The notes: generated by a model from the sequence alone, not told the origin. A stretch of DNA of 64,000 nt from Microbulbifer flavimaris (GCF_001641755.2 NZ_LRFG02000001.1:186001-250000); one strand, 5' to 3'; counted from the stretch's first letter, positions 17,478 through 26,702 are shown. Made by a program: numbers and translations.

Positions 17478-17777
17478 TCAGGGCAGCACGGCCTTGAAGG
17501 GTTTCACGATGACGTTGGCATAGACACCTGCGGTGACATAGGGGTCGGCGTCGGCCCAGGCACGGGCGTCGTCCAGGGAGTCGAATTCTGCAACTACCAG
17601 GCTGCCGGTAAAGCCGGCTTCACCGGGATCTTCGCTGTCGATAGCGGGGTGGGGGCCCGCCACCAGCAGGCGTCCCTCATCCTTGAGGCGGTTCAGGCGC
17701 GCCAGGTGATCCGGCCGCGCCCCCTTGCGCTTGGCCAGGCTGTCGCTCACGTCTTCGCTGATAATGGCATACCACAT
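17478..17777 (-). CDS. yciI: YciI-family protein
   Basis: The protein has 99 residues. It has the small alpha/beta dimer fold of YciI: it starts [10 protein letters not shown], has AGPHPAID with the conserved His-Pro, and the [23 protein letters not shown] stretch split across two strands and a helix (the Asp next to Ala-Asp-Pro-Tyr is conserved in the family). The biochemical role is unclear; related domains occur near muconolactone isomerase-like enzymes. It sits in the septation-protein/yciI/trpH/yciO neighbourhood common in gammaproteobacteria. Confidence 0.9.
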   Translation of the reverse strand: MWYAIISEDVSDSLAKRKGARPDHLARLNRLKDEGRLLVAGPHPAIDSEDPGEAGFTGSLVVAEFDSLDDARAWADADPYVTAGVYANVIVKPFKAVLP

Positions 17778-17820
17778 GGTCGAATTATGCTCTTATGTAA
17801 TGTGAAGGGTTTTAAGGGAA

Positions 17821-18537
17821 TTACTGTACGACGATCACGTCTTCCAGTTTCAGGCCGGTCAGCTGGCCAATGCGGCGAAACAGGAAGAACAGTGCGGCCA
17901 TCAGGATAATGGTGGCCGGCAATGCGATTACCGGGAAGCTGAGCGCAGTCATTTTGCCCAGCTCCGCGTTGAAGGCCTCGGTACCGGGCGGGCTCTGCAG
18001 CAGGATCTTGGCGAGGATATAGTTCAATGCAGAGGACAGGAAGAAGGATCCCGCGATCATCCAGGAAGCGTGCTGCAGCGTGCGCTCGAAGGCCAGCAGA
18101 TTCCCCCGGCCCTCTAGGGCGCGGGCGATCTTTGCCGTATCGAGGATGCGATCGTTATAGAGGAGGGTGCGCACCAGCGGCCAGCGGGTGTACAGCGAGG
18201 CCATGGTGGCAATGCCCAGCAGGCCGGGGATAGCGGCCTCCTTGATCGCAATGTACTTGGCATCCAGCTCCAGCAGGCTGATTCCGCCAGTGAGCAGGAT
18301 GCTGATAATGCCGAGCGCCGAGAAGAAGTTGACCTTGCCGGACTGGGTGAAGTCGCGCAGGCCGTAAACCAGCGGGAAGGCCAGCGCTACGACGATCGCC
18401 CACTTGGTGCCCAGCCAGTCATCTCCTGACAGTTTGGTCAGGATCAGGGTGGGAATAATGATGTTCAGCAGCAGGTTGAGGAGCAGGCTTTCCCGCTTCG
18501 GTTGCTGCACGGCGGTGGTCGCGTTGGTTTCGGTCAT
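17821..18537 (-). CDS. VC0807-type multi-spanning inner-membrane protein
   Basis: The protein has 238 residues from the ATG at 18537, with GGAA upstream. About six hydrophobic segments are visible, for example LLLNLLLNIIIPTLIL, WAIVVALAFPLVYGL, ALGIISILLTGGISLL and ALPATIILMAALFFLF. A charged cytosolic loop in the middle holds ERTLQHASW. It resembles proteins annotated as VC0807 family, function unknown. It occupies the place that yciB (septation protein A) holds next to yciI in relatives, so a broad envelope role is conceivable but unproven. It is divergent from the PHP gene. Confidence 0.75.
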   Translation of the reverse strand: MTETNATTAVQQPKRESLLLNLLLNIIIPTLILTKLSGDDWLGTKWAIVVALAFPLVYGLRDFTQSGKVNFFSALGIISILLTGGISLLELDAKYIAIKEAAIPGLLGIATMASLYTRWPLVRTLLYNDRILDTAKIARALEGRGNLLAFERTLQHASWMIAGSFFLSSALNYILAKILLQSPPGTEAFNAELGKMTALSFPVIALPATIILMAALFFLFRRIGQLTGLKLEDVIVVQ

Positions 18538-18713
18538 GCTCGGTTCCGGTGATAATGCCCGCGCTAGCGGCGACACCTGCCGGCCATTCCAGCCAGGTGG
18601 TGTCGGAATCGGCGGCCCGTGGCGCCGACAGTTGCGGGCGCAGCTATGACAGCAGATTTGCCCAATTGTTCAACGCGGATGTCCCGATCCGCTGCAGAGA
18701 AAGAGAGGCCGAT

Positions 18714-19625
18714 GTGAAAGCCCTGCCGTCCACTGCTCACACGGGTCTGGTTGACCTGCACTGCCACAGTTCGGCGTCGGACGGTATTTTAAGTCCTGCA
18801 CAGCTGGTGTCGAGGGCGAAATCCTGCGGTGTGACCCTGCTCGCGCTCACCGATCACGATACGGTAGCGGGCATCGGGGAAGCCCGCGCGGCCGCCGCCG
18901 GCACGGGGGTGACCCTGTTGCCGGGCATCGAATTCTCGTCTCGCTGGGGCAAGCAGCTTGTGCATGTCGTCGGATTGGGCGTGGACACCGAGTCACCCAT
19001 ACTGCGGCAGGCGATAGCGGCTCGGGATGCCCTGCGGGCGGAGCGGGCGGAACGGATCGCTGAGCGCCTCGAGAAGCGCGGCTTCACCGGCGCTCTCGAA
19101 GGCGCCAGGCGTCTGGCGGGGGCAGGGGTACTGGGTCGCCCCCACTTTGCCCGCTGGCTGGTAGAGGCCGGACACGTGCAGGACACCGCGCGCGCCTTCA
19201 AGCGCTACCTGGGTGCGGGAAAGTGCGGTGACGTGACCGTGGAGTGGCCGCAGCTGGAGCAGACGGTGGGCGAAATCCACGGCGCGGGTGGTTGCGCAGT
19301 GCTGGCCCATCCTCTGAAGTACGGCATGACCCGCACGCGACTCCTGCGTCTGATGACAGAGTTCCGGAGTGCCGCCGGCGATGCTGTGGAGGTGGTCTGC
19401 GGGCGCCAGAACCCGGTGCAGACGCGCGAGGTTACGCGGCTGGTGGCCGATGCGGCTCAGGCGACGAGTGGGGCCGGCACGCTGCTGTGCTCAGTTGGCA
19501 GTGACTTCCATCAGCCGGGGCAGCCCTGGCGCGAACTGGGATGTGCACAGTTGCCCGCGGACGTCGAGCCGGTCTGGAATCTGTGGCAAACTAGCGCCAA
19601 CGAAACGGCCGCAACGCCCGACTGA
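18714..19625 (+). CDS. PHP-domain phosphoesterase (RNase AM/TrpH-type 5'-3' exonuclease)
   Basis: The protein has 303 residues from the GTG at 18714, preceded by GAGAGG; an open frame extends upstream to 18549 but lacks family similarity. The metal-binding motifs of the PHP superfamily are all present: DLHCHSSASDG (about residues 12-22), LTDHDT, PGIEFS, LAHPLKY and SDFHQPG. E. coli YciV/TrpH is a 5'-3' RNase that trims rRNA 5' ends and degrades nucleoside 3',5'-bisphosphates; this orthologue probably does the same. yciO follows after 42 bases, in the conserved order. Confidence 0.9.
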   Translation: MKALPSTAHTGLVDLHCHSSASDGILSPAQLVSRAKSCGVTLLALTDHDTVAGIGEARAAAAGTGVTLLPGIEFSSRWGKQLVHVVGLGVDTESPILRQAIAARDALRAERAERIAERLEKRGFTGALEGARRLAGAGVLGRPHFARWLVEAGHVQDTARAFKRYLGAGKCGDVTVEWPQLEQTVGEIHGAGGCAVLAHPLKYGMTRTRLLRLMTEFRSAAGDAVEVVCGRQNPVQTREVTRLVADAAQATSGAGTLLCSVGSDFHQPGQPWRELGCAQLPADVEPVWNLWQTSANETAATPD

Positions 19626-19667
19626 GGCCGGTCCGGGCGGTTGCCGAGGAATTCTCAGGGGGTCACT

Positions 19668-20291
19668 TTGGCGCAGTTTTTCCAGATACATCCAGAAAAC
19701 CCGCAGGCGCGGCTGATCAGGCAGGCGGCGGATATTGTCGCGTCCGGGGGTGTGATCGTCTTTCCCACCGATTCCGCCTATGCCATTGGCTGTCGAGTGG
19801 GGGAGAAGCTGGCAGTGGAGCGCATACGCGTCCTGCGCCAGTTGGACAAGCAGCACAACTTCACCCTGATGTGTCGGGACCTTTCGGAGCTGGCCAGCTA
19901 TGCCAAGGTGGACAACCAGATGTTCCGCCTGCTGAAAGCCCATACGCCGGGCCCTTACACCTTTATTATGCCGGCCACGGCCGAAGTGCCGCGCCGCCTC
20001 ATGCACCCGAAGCGCAAGACGATCGGGTTGCGGGTGCCCGAAAACGCCATCGTGCAGGCGTTGATCGAGGAGCTGGGTGAGCCGCTGATGAGCTGTAGCC
20101 TGATCATGCCCGGCGACACGCAACCGCTGACCGACCCCTATGAGATCCGTGATCTGCTGGAGCACCAGGTGGAGCTGATCATCGACGGCGGCTTCTGTGG
20201 CCTGGAGGCGACGACAGTTGTGGATCTCACCGGTGACGAACCGGAACTGATCCGTCAGGGATGCGGACCCATTGACGAGCTCACCAGCTGA
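19668..20291 (+). CDS. yciO: YciO protein, Sua5/YrdC-related
   Basis: The protein has 207 residues, starting at TTG 19668 with a strong AGGGGG ribosome-binding site five bases before it. The resulting N-terminus, xAQFFQIHPENPQ, aligns with the E. coli YciO start. The YrdC fold is shown by GGVIVFPTDSAYAIGC and PGPYTFIMPAT. Related Sua5/TsaC makes threonylcarbamoyl-AMP for tRNA t6A; YciO itself is a paralogue with weak or distinct activity. The C-terminus has TTVVDLTGDEPELIRQG. It lies between the PHP gene and scpA. Confidence 0.9.
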   Translation: MAQFFQIHPENPQARLIRQAADIVASGGVIVFPTDSAYAIGCRVGEKLAVERIRVLRQLDKQHNFTLMCRDLSELASYAKVDNQMFRLLKAHTPGPYTFIMPATAEVPRRLMHPKRKTIGLRVPENAIVQALIEELGEPLMSCSLIMPGDTQPLTDPYEIRDLLEHQVELIIDGGFCGLEATTVVDLTGDEPELIRQGCGPIDELTS

Positions 20292-20313
20292 CGACTGTGG
20301 CGGGGCTGGGGTG

Positions 20314-20319
20314 TATAAT
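20314..20319 (+). promoter_or_regulatory. Putative -10 element of an scpA promoter
   Basis: A perfect TATAAT lies 29 bases before the scpA start, followed by the same CGCGC discriminator as at guaB. No good -35 is visible at the expected spacing, so strength is uncertain. Confidence 0.5.
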
Positions 20320-20348
20320 CGCGCGTTTGCATTCGAGGGTAGGGCAGC

Positions 20349-21419
20349 GTGTCCAGTGAAGAGTTACTAGCCGAGGCAGAGCAGCAGATTCTCGCCGACG
20401 TGGCCGAAGCCGCCGAGCGGGCTGCCGAAGACGAGGCTGGAGAGGGCGCTGAAGAAGGCGCTGACGAGCCCGCGGGCGGCCCCCGCCAGGGTGAGATGCC
20501 CTTTGCCATGGTGCAGGGCGAAGCCTATACGGAGCTGCCCGCCGACCTGTATATCCCACCCGATGCGCTGGAAGTCATCCTGGAGGCCTTTGAGGGCCCC
20601 CTGGACCTGCTGCTATACCTGATCCGCCGCCAGAACCTCGATATCCTCGAGATCAATGTCGCTGACATCACCCGCCAGTACATGGGCTATGTGGAGATGA
20701 TGACCTCCATGCGCTTCGAGCTGGCGGCCGAGTATCTGGTGATGGCGGCCATGCTGGCGGAGATCAAGTCCCGCATGCTGCTGCCGCGCCCGCCCGAAGC
20801 CGAGGAGGAGGAGGGCGAGGACCCCCGCGCTGCGCTCATCCGGCGCCTGCAGGAATACGAGCGTTTCAAGACTGCCGCCGAGGATATCGACGAGATCCCC
20901 CGCATGGGACGCGATGTCCACCAGGCCAGCGCCCAGGGCCCGGACCGCAACATCACCCGGCCCGACCCGGAAGTCTCCTTGCAGGAGATGCTGGTGGCGC
21001 TGTCCCAGGTGCTGCGCCGGGCTGACATGTTCGAGAGCCACCAGGTCGAGCGGGAAAAACTCTCCACCCGTGAGCGTATGACCCAGGTGCTGGATCGTAT
21101 CCGCCACCGCCAGTTCGTTCCCTTTGTCAGCCTGTTCAAGGTCGAGGAAGGGCGCCTGGGGGTCGTGGTGACTTTCCTGGCGGTGATGGAGCTGGTGAAG
21201 GAATCCCTGGTAGAGCTGATCCAGAACGAGCCCTTTGGCGCCATCCATGTGCGCGCTGCGGGTCAGGAGCCGGAAGGCGAGAGCGATGGCGAAGGTGAGA
21301 GCGGGGCCGATGCCGGGGAGCTTGGCGATGGGGAGAAGTACCGCGCTAGCGAGGAACTCGACGAGATCGGGGATCCCCAGCAAGAGCCCGTGACCGGGTC
21401 CGCCGGGTCGGCGGACTGA
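20349..21419 (+). CDS. scpA: Segregation and condensation protein A (kleisin), with acidic extensions
   Basis: The protein has 356 residues from GTG 20349. The kleisin core starts at about residue 77 with FEGPLDLLLYLIRRQNLDILEI and includes AAEYLVMAAMLAEIKSRMLLP. The C-terminal winged helix is at about 230-305 (VPFVSLFKVEEGRLGVVVTFLAVMEL, in parts). ScpA bridges the SMC heads together with ScpB in chromosome condensation. A Glu/Ala-rich N-terminal extension of about 50 residues and a Gly/Glu/Asp-rich tail of about 50 residues make it longer than the 250-300 residues usual for the family. scpB follows after 82 bases. Confidence 0.94.
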   Translation: MSSEELLAEAEQQILADVAEAAERAAEDEAGEGAEEGADEPAGGPRQGEMPFAMVQGEAYTELPADLYIPPDALEVILEAFEGPLDLLLYLIRRQNLDILEINVADITRQYMGYVEMMTSMRFELAAEYLVMAAMLAEIKSRMLLPRPPEAEEEEGEDPRAALIRRLQEYERFKTAAEDIDEIPRMGRDVHQASAQGPDRNITRPDPEVSLQEMLVALSQVLRRADMFESHQVEREKLSTRERMTQVLDRIRHRQFVPFVSLFKVEEGRLGVVVTFLAVMELVKESLVELIQNEPFGAIHVRAAGQEPEGESDGEGESGADAGELGDGEKYRASEELDEIGDPQQEPVTGSAGSAD

Positions 21420-21501
21420 TTCGCCGCGCCGGAGAGAGTGACACAATCAAGACAATTTCTGCCGCGCAACTGCGCGGCGAACCGTGAATTAGAGTGAAGC
21501 A

Positions 21502-22806
21502 ATGACCATTGCACCGGAATTACTGCGTCGCATTGTTGAGGGCGCCCTGCTGGCCTCGGGTCAGCCTCTGTCAGAGGACCGCCTGCTGTCCCTGATCGAT
21601 GAGGGTGAGCGCCCGGAGAAGTCCATACTGCGTGAGGTGCTGCAGGAAATTGCCGACAGTTGCGGCGAGCGGGGCTTCGAGCTGCGCGAAGTTGCCAGTG
21701 GCTGGCGTTTTCAGGTGCCGGAGGACCTTGCGCCCTGGGTGAACCGCCTGTGGGAGGAAAAACCGCAGAAATACTCCCGTGCGGTGCTCGAGACCCTGGC
21801 AATTATTGCCTACCGGCAGCCTATTACCCGCGGTGATATCGAAGAGATACGCGGCGTGGCGGTCAGTTCACATATCGTGAAAACCCTGTCCGAACGCGGC
21901 TGGATCAAGGTGGTGGGTCAGCGGGATGTACCCGGCCGGCCGTCCCTGTATGCCACTACCAAAGAATTCCTCGACTACTTTAATCTGCGCACGCTCGATG
22001 ACCTGCCGACTCTGTCCGAGATTCGCGATATCGACAGCCTGAACCAGGCGCTGGATCTGGGGCAGCAGACCGAAGGTGCGGGTGAGGCGAGCCCGGAGGC
22101 GTCCGAGGCGGCAACTGAAGCCGGCGGAGAAGACAGTTCAACCCGGGACGGGAGCGTCTCTGAGGGTGAGGATCTGGCAGGGGGTGAAAGTCTCTCAGAG
22201 ATTGATGGCACCGCCGAAAATGTCGAGAGTGAAAGCGATCTGGTGGAAAGCGATCTGGTGGAAAGCACAGAGGCGGAGTTGGCGGAAGCTGAAGCCGAGG
22301 CGGAGCCGGTAGGTGAGTCCAGTGCGGATGAGACCGCTCGCGAAGACGCCGTGGGCGAGGATGAAGCGCTTCCGGCAACCGACAGTGCAAAGGCGCCTGC
22401 AGCCGAGCAGTCAGAAACTGTGCCAACAGCCGGATCACTCTTTGCTGAGACTTCCCCGCTAGAGAGCCCCATGGTTGAAAGCGCTATGGTTGATAGCTCC
22501 ATGGGTGAAAGTTCCATGGGTGAAAGTCCCATGGGTGAGAGTCCAATCGTTGGAAGTCCCGCCGAAGTGTTCGAAGAGGAACAGCTATCTTCACCTCAGG
22601 GCGAGGAATCCAGTCGTGATGGCCTCGCCGCCGTGGAAGAGGCGATCCCCGAGGCAGAAGCAAGCGACGAAAGTGTCGTTGATGATCTGGGGGAGACCGA
22701 AGCCCCGGCGGTCACTGAAAGTGCCGCCGAAATGACGGAACAGGGTCAGTCCGCTGGCGAAGAAGATGAGCGGCGGCCGCGAAATGAATTGGAACCAGCG
22801 ACCTGA
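21502..22806 (+). CDS. scpB: Segregation and condensation protein B with long repetitive acidic C-terminal tail
   Basis: The protein has 434 residues, about twice the usual ScpB. The conserved part (1-175) has two winged helices: [50 protein letters not shown] (in two blocks) and [16 protein letters not shown]. ScpB dimers bind ScpA in the SMC complex. From about residue 190 to the end the protein is low-complexity, rich in Glu, Ser and Ala, and includes two sets of tandem five-residue repeats. The tail is probably disordered. The stop overlaps the rluB start by one base (TGATG), so they are translationally coupled. Confidence 0.93.
   Translation: MTIAPELLRRIVEGALLASGQPLSEDRLLSLIDEGERPEKSILREVLQEIADSCGERGFELREVASGWRFQVPEDLAPWVNRLWEEKPQKYSRAVLETLAIIAYRQPITRGDIEEIRGVAVSSHIVKTLSERGWIKVVGQRDVPGRPSLYATTKEFLDYFNLRTLDDLPTLSEIRDIDSLNQALDLGQQTEGAGEASPEASEAATEAGGEDSSTRDGSVSEGEDLAGGESLSEIDGTAENVESESDLVESDLVESTEAELAEAEAEAEPVGESSADETAREDAVGEDEALPATDSAKAPAAEQSETVPTAGSLFAETSPLESPMVESAMVDSSMGESSMGESPMGESPIVGSPAEVFEEEQLSSPQGEESSRDGLAAVEEAIPEAEASDESVVDDLGETEAPAVTESAAEMTEQGQSAGEEDERRPRNELEPAT
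22231..22260 (+). repeat. Two perfect 15-base tandem repeats inside scpB
   Basis: The unit gaaagcgatctggtg occurs at 22231-22245 and 22246-22260, followed by a partial third unit (gaaagc). It encodes Glu-Ser-Asp-Leu-Val in the disordered tail. Confidence 0.9.
22471..22560 (+). repeat. Six degenerate 15-base tandem repeats inside scpB
   Basis: Units begin at 22471, 22486, 22501, 22516, 22531 and 22546. The consensus is atgggtgaaagtccc, encoding Met-Gly-Glu-Ser-Pro variants. The three central units differ at only two or three bases, so the expansion looks recent. The phase keeps the frame, so copy-number change would only lengthen or shorten the tail. Confidence 0.9.
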
Positions 22807-23660
22807 TGAGTGAAGAGACTGCCCCCAGGGGCGAAAAATTACAGAAGGTGCTGGCGCGCGCCGGACTCGGATCCCGTCGCGAGATGGAGCGGGCGATCGA
22901 GGCCGGACGGGTGACGGTCAATGGCCAGGTAGCAGAGCTTGGCGAGCGGGTCACCACTGAGGATCACATCGAATTCGACGGCCGCCGCCTGCCGGCGGCC
23001 GAAGAGAACCGCTGTCGGGTGATTTTGTATAACAAGCCGGTTGGTGAGATCTGTTCCCGCCATGATCCCGAAGGTAGGCCGACCGTATATGACCGTCTGC
23101 CCAGACTTCGCTCCGGGCGCTGGATCTCGGTCGGTCGCCTGGATTTCAATACCAGTGGACTGCTGTTGTTTACCAACAGCGGGGAGCTGGCCAACAAGCT
23201 GATGCACCCCTCTTCGGTGATCGACCGCGAATACCTGGTGCGAATCCAGGGTTCGGTCGATGATGAAATGAAGCAGCGTCTGCTCGATGGCGTACTGCTC
23301 GAGGATGGTGTGGCGCGGTTTACCGATATCGTCGAGAGCGGCGGTGAGGGCAATAATCGCTGGTTTTACTGTGTGGTGATGGAAGGCCGCAATCGCGAGG
23401 TGCGCCGCCTGTGGGAATCCCAGGGGGTACGTGTGAGCCGGCTCAAGCGGGTGCGCTACGGCAGCGTGTTTATTCCGTCCAATGTGCGCGTGGGCCAGTG
23501 GATTGAAATGGAGCCGAAGGAGATCGACGATCTCTGCGTTACCGCCGGCATGCCCAAATTGGGGCAGCGCCCGCTGACCCAGGCTGAACGTCAGAACCTG
23601 CAGCGACAGCGGCGCAAACTGCGCAAGCCCCCGGCCCGCCGGAAACCGTCCAAAGGTTGA
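22806..23660 (+). CDS. rluB: 23S rRNA pseudouridine synthase RluB
   Basis: The protein has 284 residues. The N-terminal S4 RNA-binding domain (about 8-60) has [20 protein letters not shown] and VTVNG. The catalytic domain has [16 protein letters not shown], with the active-site Asp in RLDFNTSG, and [15 protein letters not shown]. It modifies U2605 of 23S rRNA in E. coli. The C-terminal tail is basic (RRKPSKG). The one-base overlap with scpB and the scpA-scpB-rluB order are common in gammaproteobacteria. It converges on the SRPBCC gene. Confidence 0.95.
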   Translation: MSEETAPRGEKLQKVLARAGLGSRREMERAIEAGRVTVNGQVAELGERVTTEDHIEFDGRRLPAAEENRCRVILYNKPVGEICSRHDPEGRPTVYDRLPRLRSGRWISVGRLDFNTSGLLLFTNSGELANKLMHPSSVIDREYLVRIQGSVDDEMKQRLLDGVLLEDGVARFTDIVESGGEGNNRWFYCVVMEGRNREVRRLWESQGVRVSRLKRVRYGSVFIPSNVRVGQWIEMEPKEIDDLCVTAGMPKLGQRPLTQAERQNLQRQRRKLRKPPARRKPSKG

Positions 23661-23702
23661 GTGGCCACCAGCTTCAGCAGTAGTTTGACAGCAGCCCGGA
23701 TT

Positions 23703-23745
23703 GGGCGGCAGGCAGGGGCCGCTGGTCCCTGCCCACATTGCCGCC
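23703..23745. terminator. Two-part hairpin between convergent rluB and SRPBCC gene
   Basis: The stem has an outer 7-base pair block (23704-23710 with 23739-23745) and an inner 7-base block (23711-23717 with 23727-23733), separated by a bulge. There is no T run on either strand. It may serve both convergent genes, perhaps with Rho. Confidence 0.5.
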
Positions 23746-23753
23746 AGTAATAC

Positions 23754-24461
23754 TCAGGTCGATTCTTCCTCAACCGGTTCCTCGGCTTCCTCCTCCATTA
23801 TTTCGCTCTGGATGCCCGGGTCCATGTCGCCCGGGTCTGTACCGATTTCATCATCGCCCTCCGAGCCCTCCAGAGGCAGCTCGCTGTCGGAGCCGTTATC
23901 CGCCTCGAAGTCTTCCGGCATATCCACAGCCGGTGATGTCGCCTCGGATTCCACCAGGTTTTTCAGCTTCTGTAGTCCCTGCTCGTAGGATTGGCCGATC
24001 ATGCGCTTGACCATGATGCCGAACCAGCGCGCGATGGGGCTGCCGCCCAAATCGGTACTGAACCACCAGGTGACGTTGGTGCCGCTGTCCTGGCGCACCA
24101 GGCGGATTTCCGACGTGGCCATGCCCTGCGCAGCGAAGTCCAGATCCATGCGCACGAGGGAATTCTGTTCGCTGGTGACAATGGTCTGCGAGCCAGTGCC
24201 AACGCTCGGGTTTTCACTCTGCCAGCTCATGGTCGCGCCGATTCCGGACTCGGGTCCGCTGTATTCATACTCGGTGGTGGGGTCCAGCTGGTACCAGGGA
24301 GACCAGCTGTTGAAGTTGCGCAGGTTGTTGACGTATTTGAACACTGCTTCGGGTGGCTTCGAGATATAGACACTGCGCTCAACGGTCACTTCCCGCGGTA
24401 GCAGGAAGCCCGCCAGGATCAGCAGGGCAATGAAAACCAGGATGTAGAGTATCCAGCGCAT
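23754..24461 (-). CDS. Membrane-anchored SRPBCC (polyketide cyclase-like) protein with acidic tail
   Basis: The protein has 235 residues. One N-terminal transmembrane helix (MRWILYILVFIALLILAGF) is followed by an SRPBCC/START-like ligand-binding domain at about 28-165: VERSVYISKPPEAVFKYV, NFNSWSPWYQLDP and WWFSTDLGG are typical. The last 65 residues are very acidic (runs of Glu and Asp) and probably disordered. The ligand and role are unknown; similar proteins are common near envelope genes. It is separated by 86 bases from the upstream sensor kinase and may be read with it. Confidence 0.82.
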   Translation of the reverse strand: MRWILYILVFIALLILAGFLLPREVTVERSVYISKPPEAVFKYVNNLRNFNSWSPWYQLDPTTEYEYSGPESGIGATMSWQSENPSVGTGSQTIVTSEQNSLVRMDLDFAAQGMATSEIRLVRQDSGTNVTWWFSTDLGGSPIARWFGIMVKRMIGQSYEQGLQKLKNLVESEATSPAVDMPEDFEADNGSDSELPLEGSEGDDEIGTDPGDMDPGIQSEIMEEEAEEPVEEEST

Positions 24462-24547
24462 AACGGTTCCCTTTTATTGGTGTTCTGGCCCGAACCGCAG
24501 CCTTTTATCAATGATCAGCGATCACTTCGTAATGTGCAATGCGGCGA

Positions 24548-25924
24548 TCAGTGCTCGTCGAGCGTGATAAGCGGCAGCGCGATTTCCACACAGAGTCCGC
24601 CCGCGGGCACATTGCGCGCGGATATCTGGCCGCCGTGGTGGCTGATGGTGCGCTGGGCGATGGCAAGTCCCAGTCCCACCCCGCCACTGTGTCGGGTGCG
24701 GGCGCTGTCGGTGCGGTAAAAGGGCCGGAAAATGGCCTCAAGCTCACTGTCCTCGACCCCGCTGCCGGAGTCGATCACCTGTATGCGGCAGGTCTTTGCG
24801 TCGCTACCGACGACCACGCTCACCGAGCTGCCGGCGGGGCTGTACTTGATGGCGTTGCGCAGAATGTTTTCCAGCGCGGCGGTGAGGGAGCTTCCCCGTG
24901 TAGCCACCAGTAGTTCCTCTTCTGCCAGTTGCAATTTGACCTGCAGGTTTTTCTCTCGCGCCTCGAGGCCCAGATCTTCTGTGAGTGCGTTCAGCAGAGC
25001 GCGGAGTTCCACCACATCGTCCAGTGGTCTCCGATCAGCACTGGCCACAGGCAGGGAAAGCACGTCGGCGATGATCTCCTCCAGGTAGTCGGCCGCTTTG
25101 CCGATTCGGTCCAACTCCCCGTCCAGCTTGCCGTCACTTTTCTGGCGCGCGATGCCCAGTGCCACCTGCAGGCGGGCGAGGGGAGAGCGCAATTCGTGGG
25201 AGACATCCTTGATCAGCCGCCGTTGCTCAGACATGGCGGACTGCAACTGCGCCGTCATGGTGTCGAAATCTTCCGCCAGCTCTGACAGTTCGTCACCGCG
25301 CTTGGCCAGCGTCGGCGCCACGCGGTAGTCCAGTTCTCCTGCAGCCACGCGGCGGGTCGCGGTGCGCAGTTTGTCCAGCGGACGGCTCAGGTAGCGCGCC
25401 AACCAATAGCAGGCAATGCCGGAAGCCAGTATTGACAGCAGCAGCATGGGCCAGAAGTTGCGCAGGATGAAGCGCAGCAGCAGTTCTTCCTTGCTGCTGC
25501 CGGCAATAAATGCCACCCGCAGGCTGTCGCCCCCGCGCTGGGGCACGAAAAAGGCGACGGTGGGTTTGTTGTTGACCAGGCCCTGATCCTCGCGGTTGCG
25601 AAAACTCAGGACCTTGAACAGCGGTGCCATCCCGCGGGGGATGGGGCGGTCGAGGATTTCGGCGCCACTGCGATCAATGGCATATATGCGATCGCGCGCC
25701 TCAACCGGCTGTCGCTCCAGCCAGAAGCGGAAGCTCTCCGGCCCGTGACGACGGGTCATGCGCAGATTGCGGGAAAGTTGGCGGAACAGTGCAGCCGATT
25801 CCCAGCGGTCTTCCAGGCGCGGATCGCCCACTTCGCGCACCTGGGTGACATAGACAGTGGCCACCACCATCACCACCGCGGTGATCCAGGCCCCGAAGAA
25901 CATTTTCCAGAAGAGGGTGCGCAT
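24548..25924 (-). CDS. cpxA: Sensor histidine kinase, CpxA-like
   Basis: The protein has 458 residues. Two transmembrane helices (about 8-28 and 160-180) flank a periplasmic domain of about 130 residues. A HAMP linker (RYLSRPLDKLRTATRRVAAG) follows. The HisKA domain has the phosphorylated His in VSHELRSPLARLQ, and the ATPase domain has NILRNAIKYSP, DSGSGV and GGVGLGLAIAQ. In E. coli CpxA senses misfolded envelope proteins and phosphorylates CpxR. The start overlaps the response-regulator stop by one base. The assignment to Cpx rests on sequence flavour, the Spy-like neighbour and the operator between them. Confidence 0.85.
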   Translation of the reverse strand: MRTLFWKMFFGAWITAVVMVVATVYVTQVREVGDPRLEDRWESAALFRQLSRNLRMTRRHGPESFRFWLERQPVEARDRIYAIDRSGAEILDRPIPRGMAPLFKVLSFRNREDQGLVNNKPTVAFFVPQRGGDSLRVAFIAGSSKEELLLRFILRNFWPMLLLSILASGIACYWLARYLSRPLDKLRTATRRVAAGELDYRVAPTLAKRGDELSELAEDFDTMTAQLQSAMSEQRRLIKDVSHELRSPLARLQVALGIARQKSDGKLDGELDRIGKAADYLEEIIADVLSLPVASADRRPLDDVVELRALLNALTEDLGLEAREKNLQVKLQLAEEELLVATRGSSLTAALENILRNAIKYSPAGSSVSVVVGSDAKTCRIQVIDSGSGVEDSELEAIFRPFYRTDSARTRHSGGVGLGLAIAQRTISHHGGQISARNVPAGGLCVEIALPLITLDEH

Positions 25925-26631
25925 CAGGCCAGGTTGCCCTTGGTCAACTTGTAGCCGGCGCCGCGGATATTGATGATCAGGTCGCGGCTGGCGCCTTGCT
26001 CAGAGAGCTTCTTGCGGATATTACTCACATGCACGTCGATGGAGCGGTCGTAGGGCATCAACCTGCGGCCCAGTGCCTGCTTGGTAAGTGTCTCCTTGCT
26101 CACGACGTCTCCGGCGTGCTCCATCAGCACCTGCAGGACAGAGAATTCGGCCCCGGTGAGGGAGAGCGGCTGGTCCTGCCAGTAGCCCTGGTGCTCATCG
26201 GGAACCAGTCTCAGGGGGCCGCTACTGAGCGTGGCGCTGCTTTCCTCGACGACTTCAGTCTGGCCGCGACGCAAGACGGCCCGCAGCCTGGCGGCCAGCT
26301 CACGGGGATCGCAGGGCTTTGGCAGATAGTCGTCGGCGCCCATCTCGAGCCCTACAATCCGGTCGACAGTATCGCCCTTGGCGGTGAGCATCAGAATGGG
26401 CAGATGGCGGGAGGGGCCGTTTTCCTCCCGCAATTTGCGCAGTACGTCAAAGCCGGTGTGCACTGGCAGCATGACATCGAGCACCAGGGCGTCGAAGCTT
26501 TCCTCCTGTGCCAGCTGGAGCCCAACGCCGCCATCATTGGCCACGGTGACATCGAATCCCTCTGCGGAGAGAAATTCCCGCAACAGGTCGGTGAGTTCCA
26601 TATCATCGTCGACAAGAAGAATACGGCTCAT
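25924..26631 (-). CDS. cpxR: OmpR-family response regulator, CpxR-like
   Basis: The protein has 235 residues. The receiver domain (1-120) has the acidic pocket VDDDMEL, the phospho-acceptor Asp in LVLDVMLP, and the Lys in LPKPCDPREL. The C-terminal winged-helix domain (about 135-232) has LTGAEFSVLQVLMEHAGDVV and RSIDVHVSNIRKKL. It activates envelope-stress genes when phosphorylated by the kinase translated right after it (TGATG overlap). The 183-base gap to the divergent Spy-like gene holds the probable self-regulating operator. Confidence 0.88.
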   Translation of the reverse strand: MSRILLVDDDMELTDLLREFLSAEGFDVTVANDGGVGLQLAQEESFDALVLDVMLPVHTGFDVLRKLREENGPSRHLPILMLTAKGDTVDRIVGLEMGADDYLPKPCDPRELAARLRAVLRRGQTEVVEESSATLSSGPLRLVPDEHQGYWQDQPLSLTGAEFSVLQVLMEHAGDVVSKETLTKQALGRRLMPYDRSIDVHVSNIRKKLSEQGASRDLIINIRGAGYKLTKGNLA

Positions 26632-26702
26632 AGCTGGCTCCAGTCTGGTGTGCGCCCATTATATGCAATCAGCTGTCGGGTCATTCGACACAGGGGGCCG
26701 CT

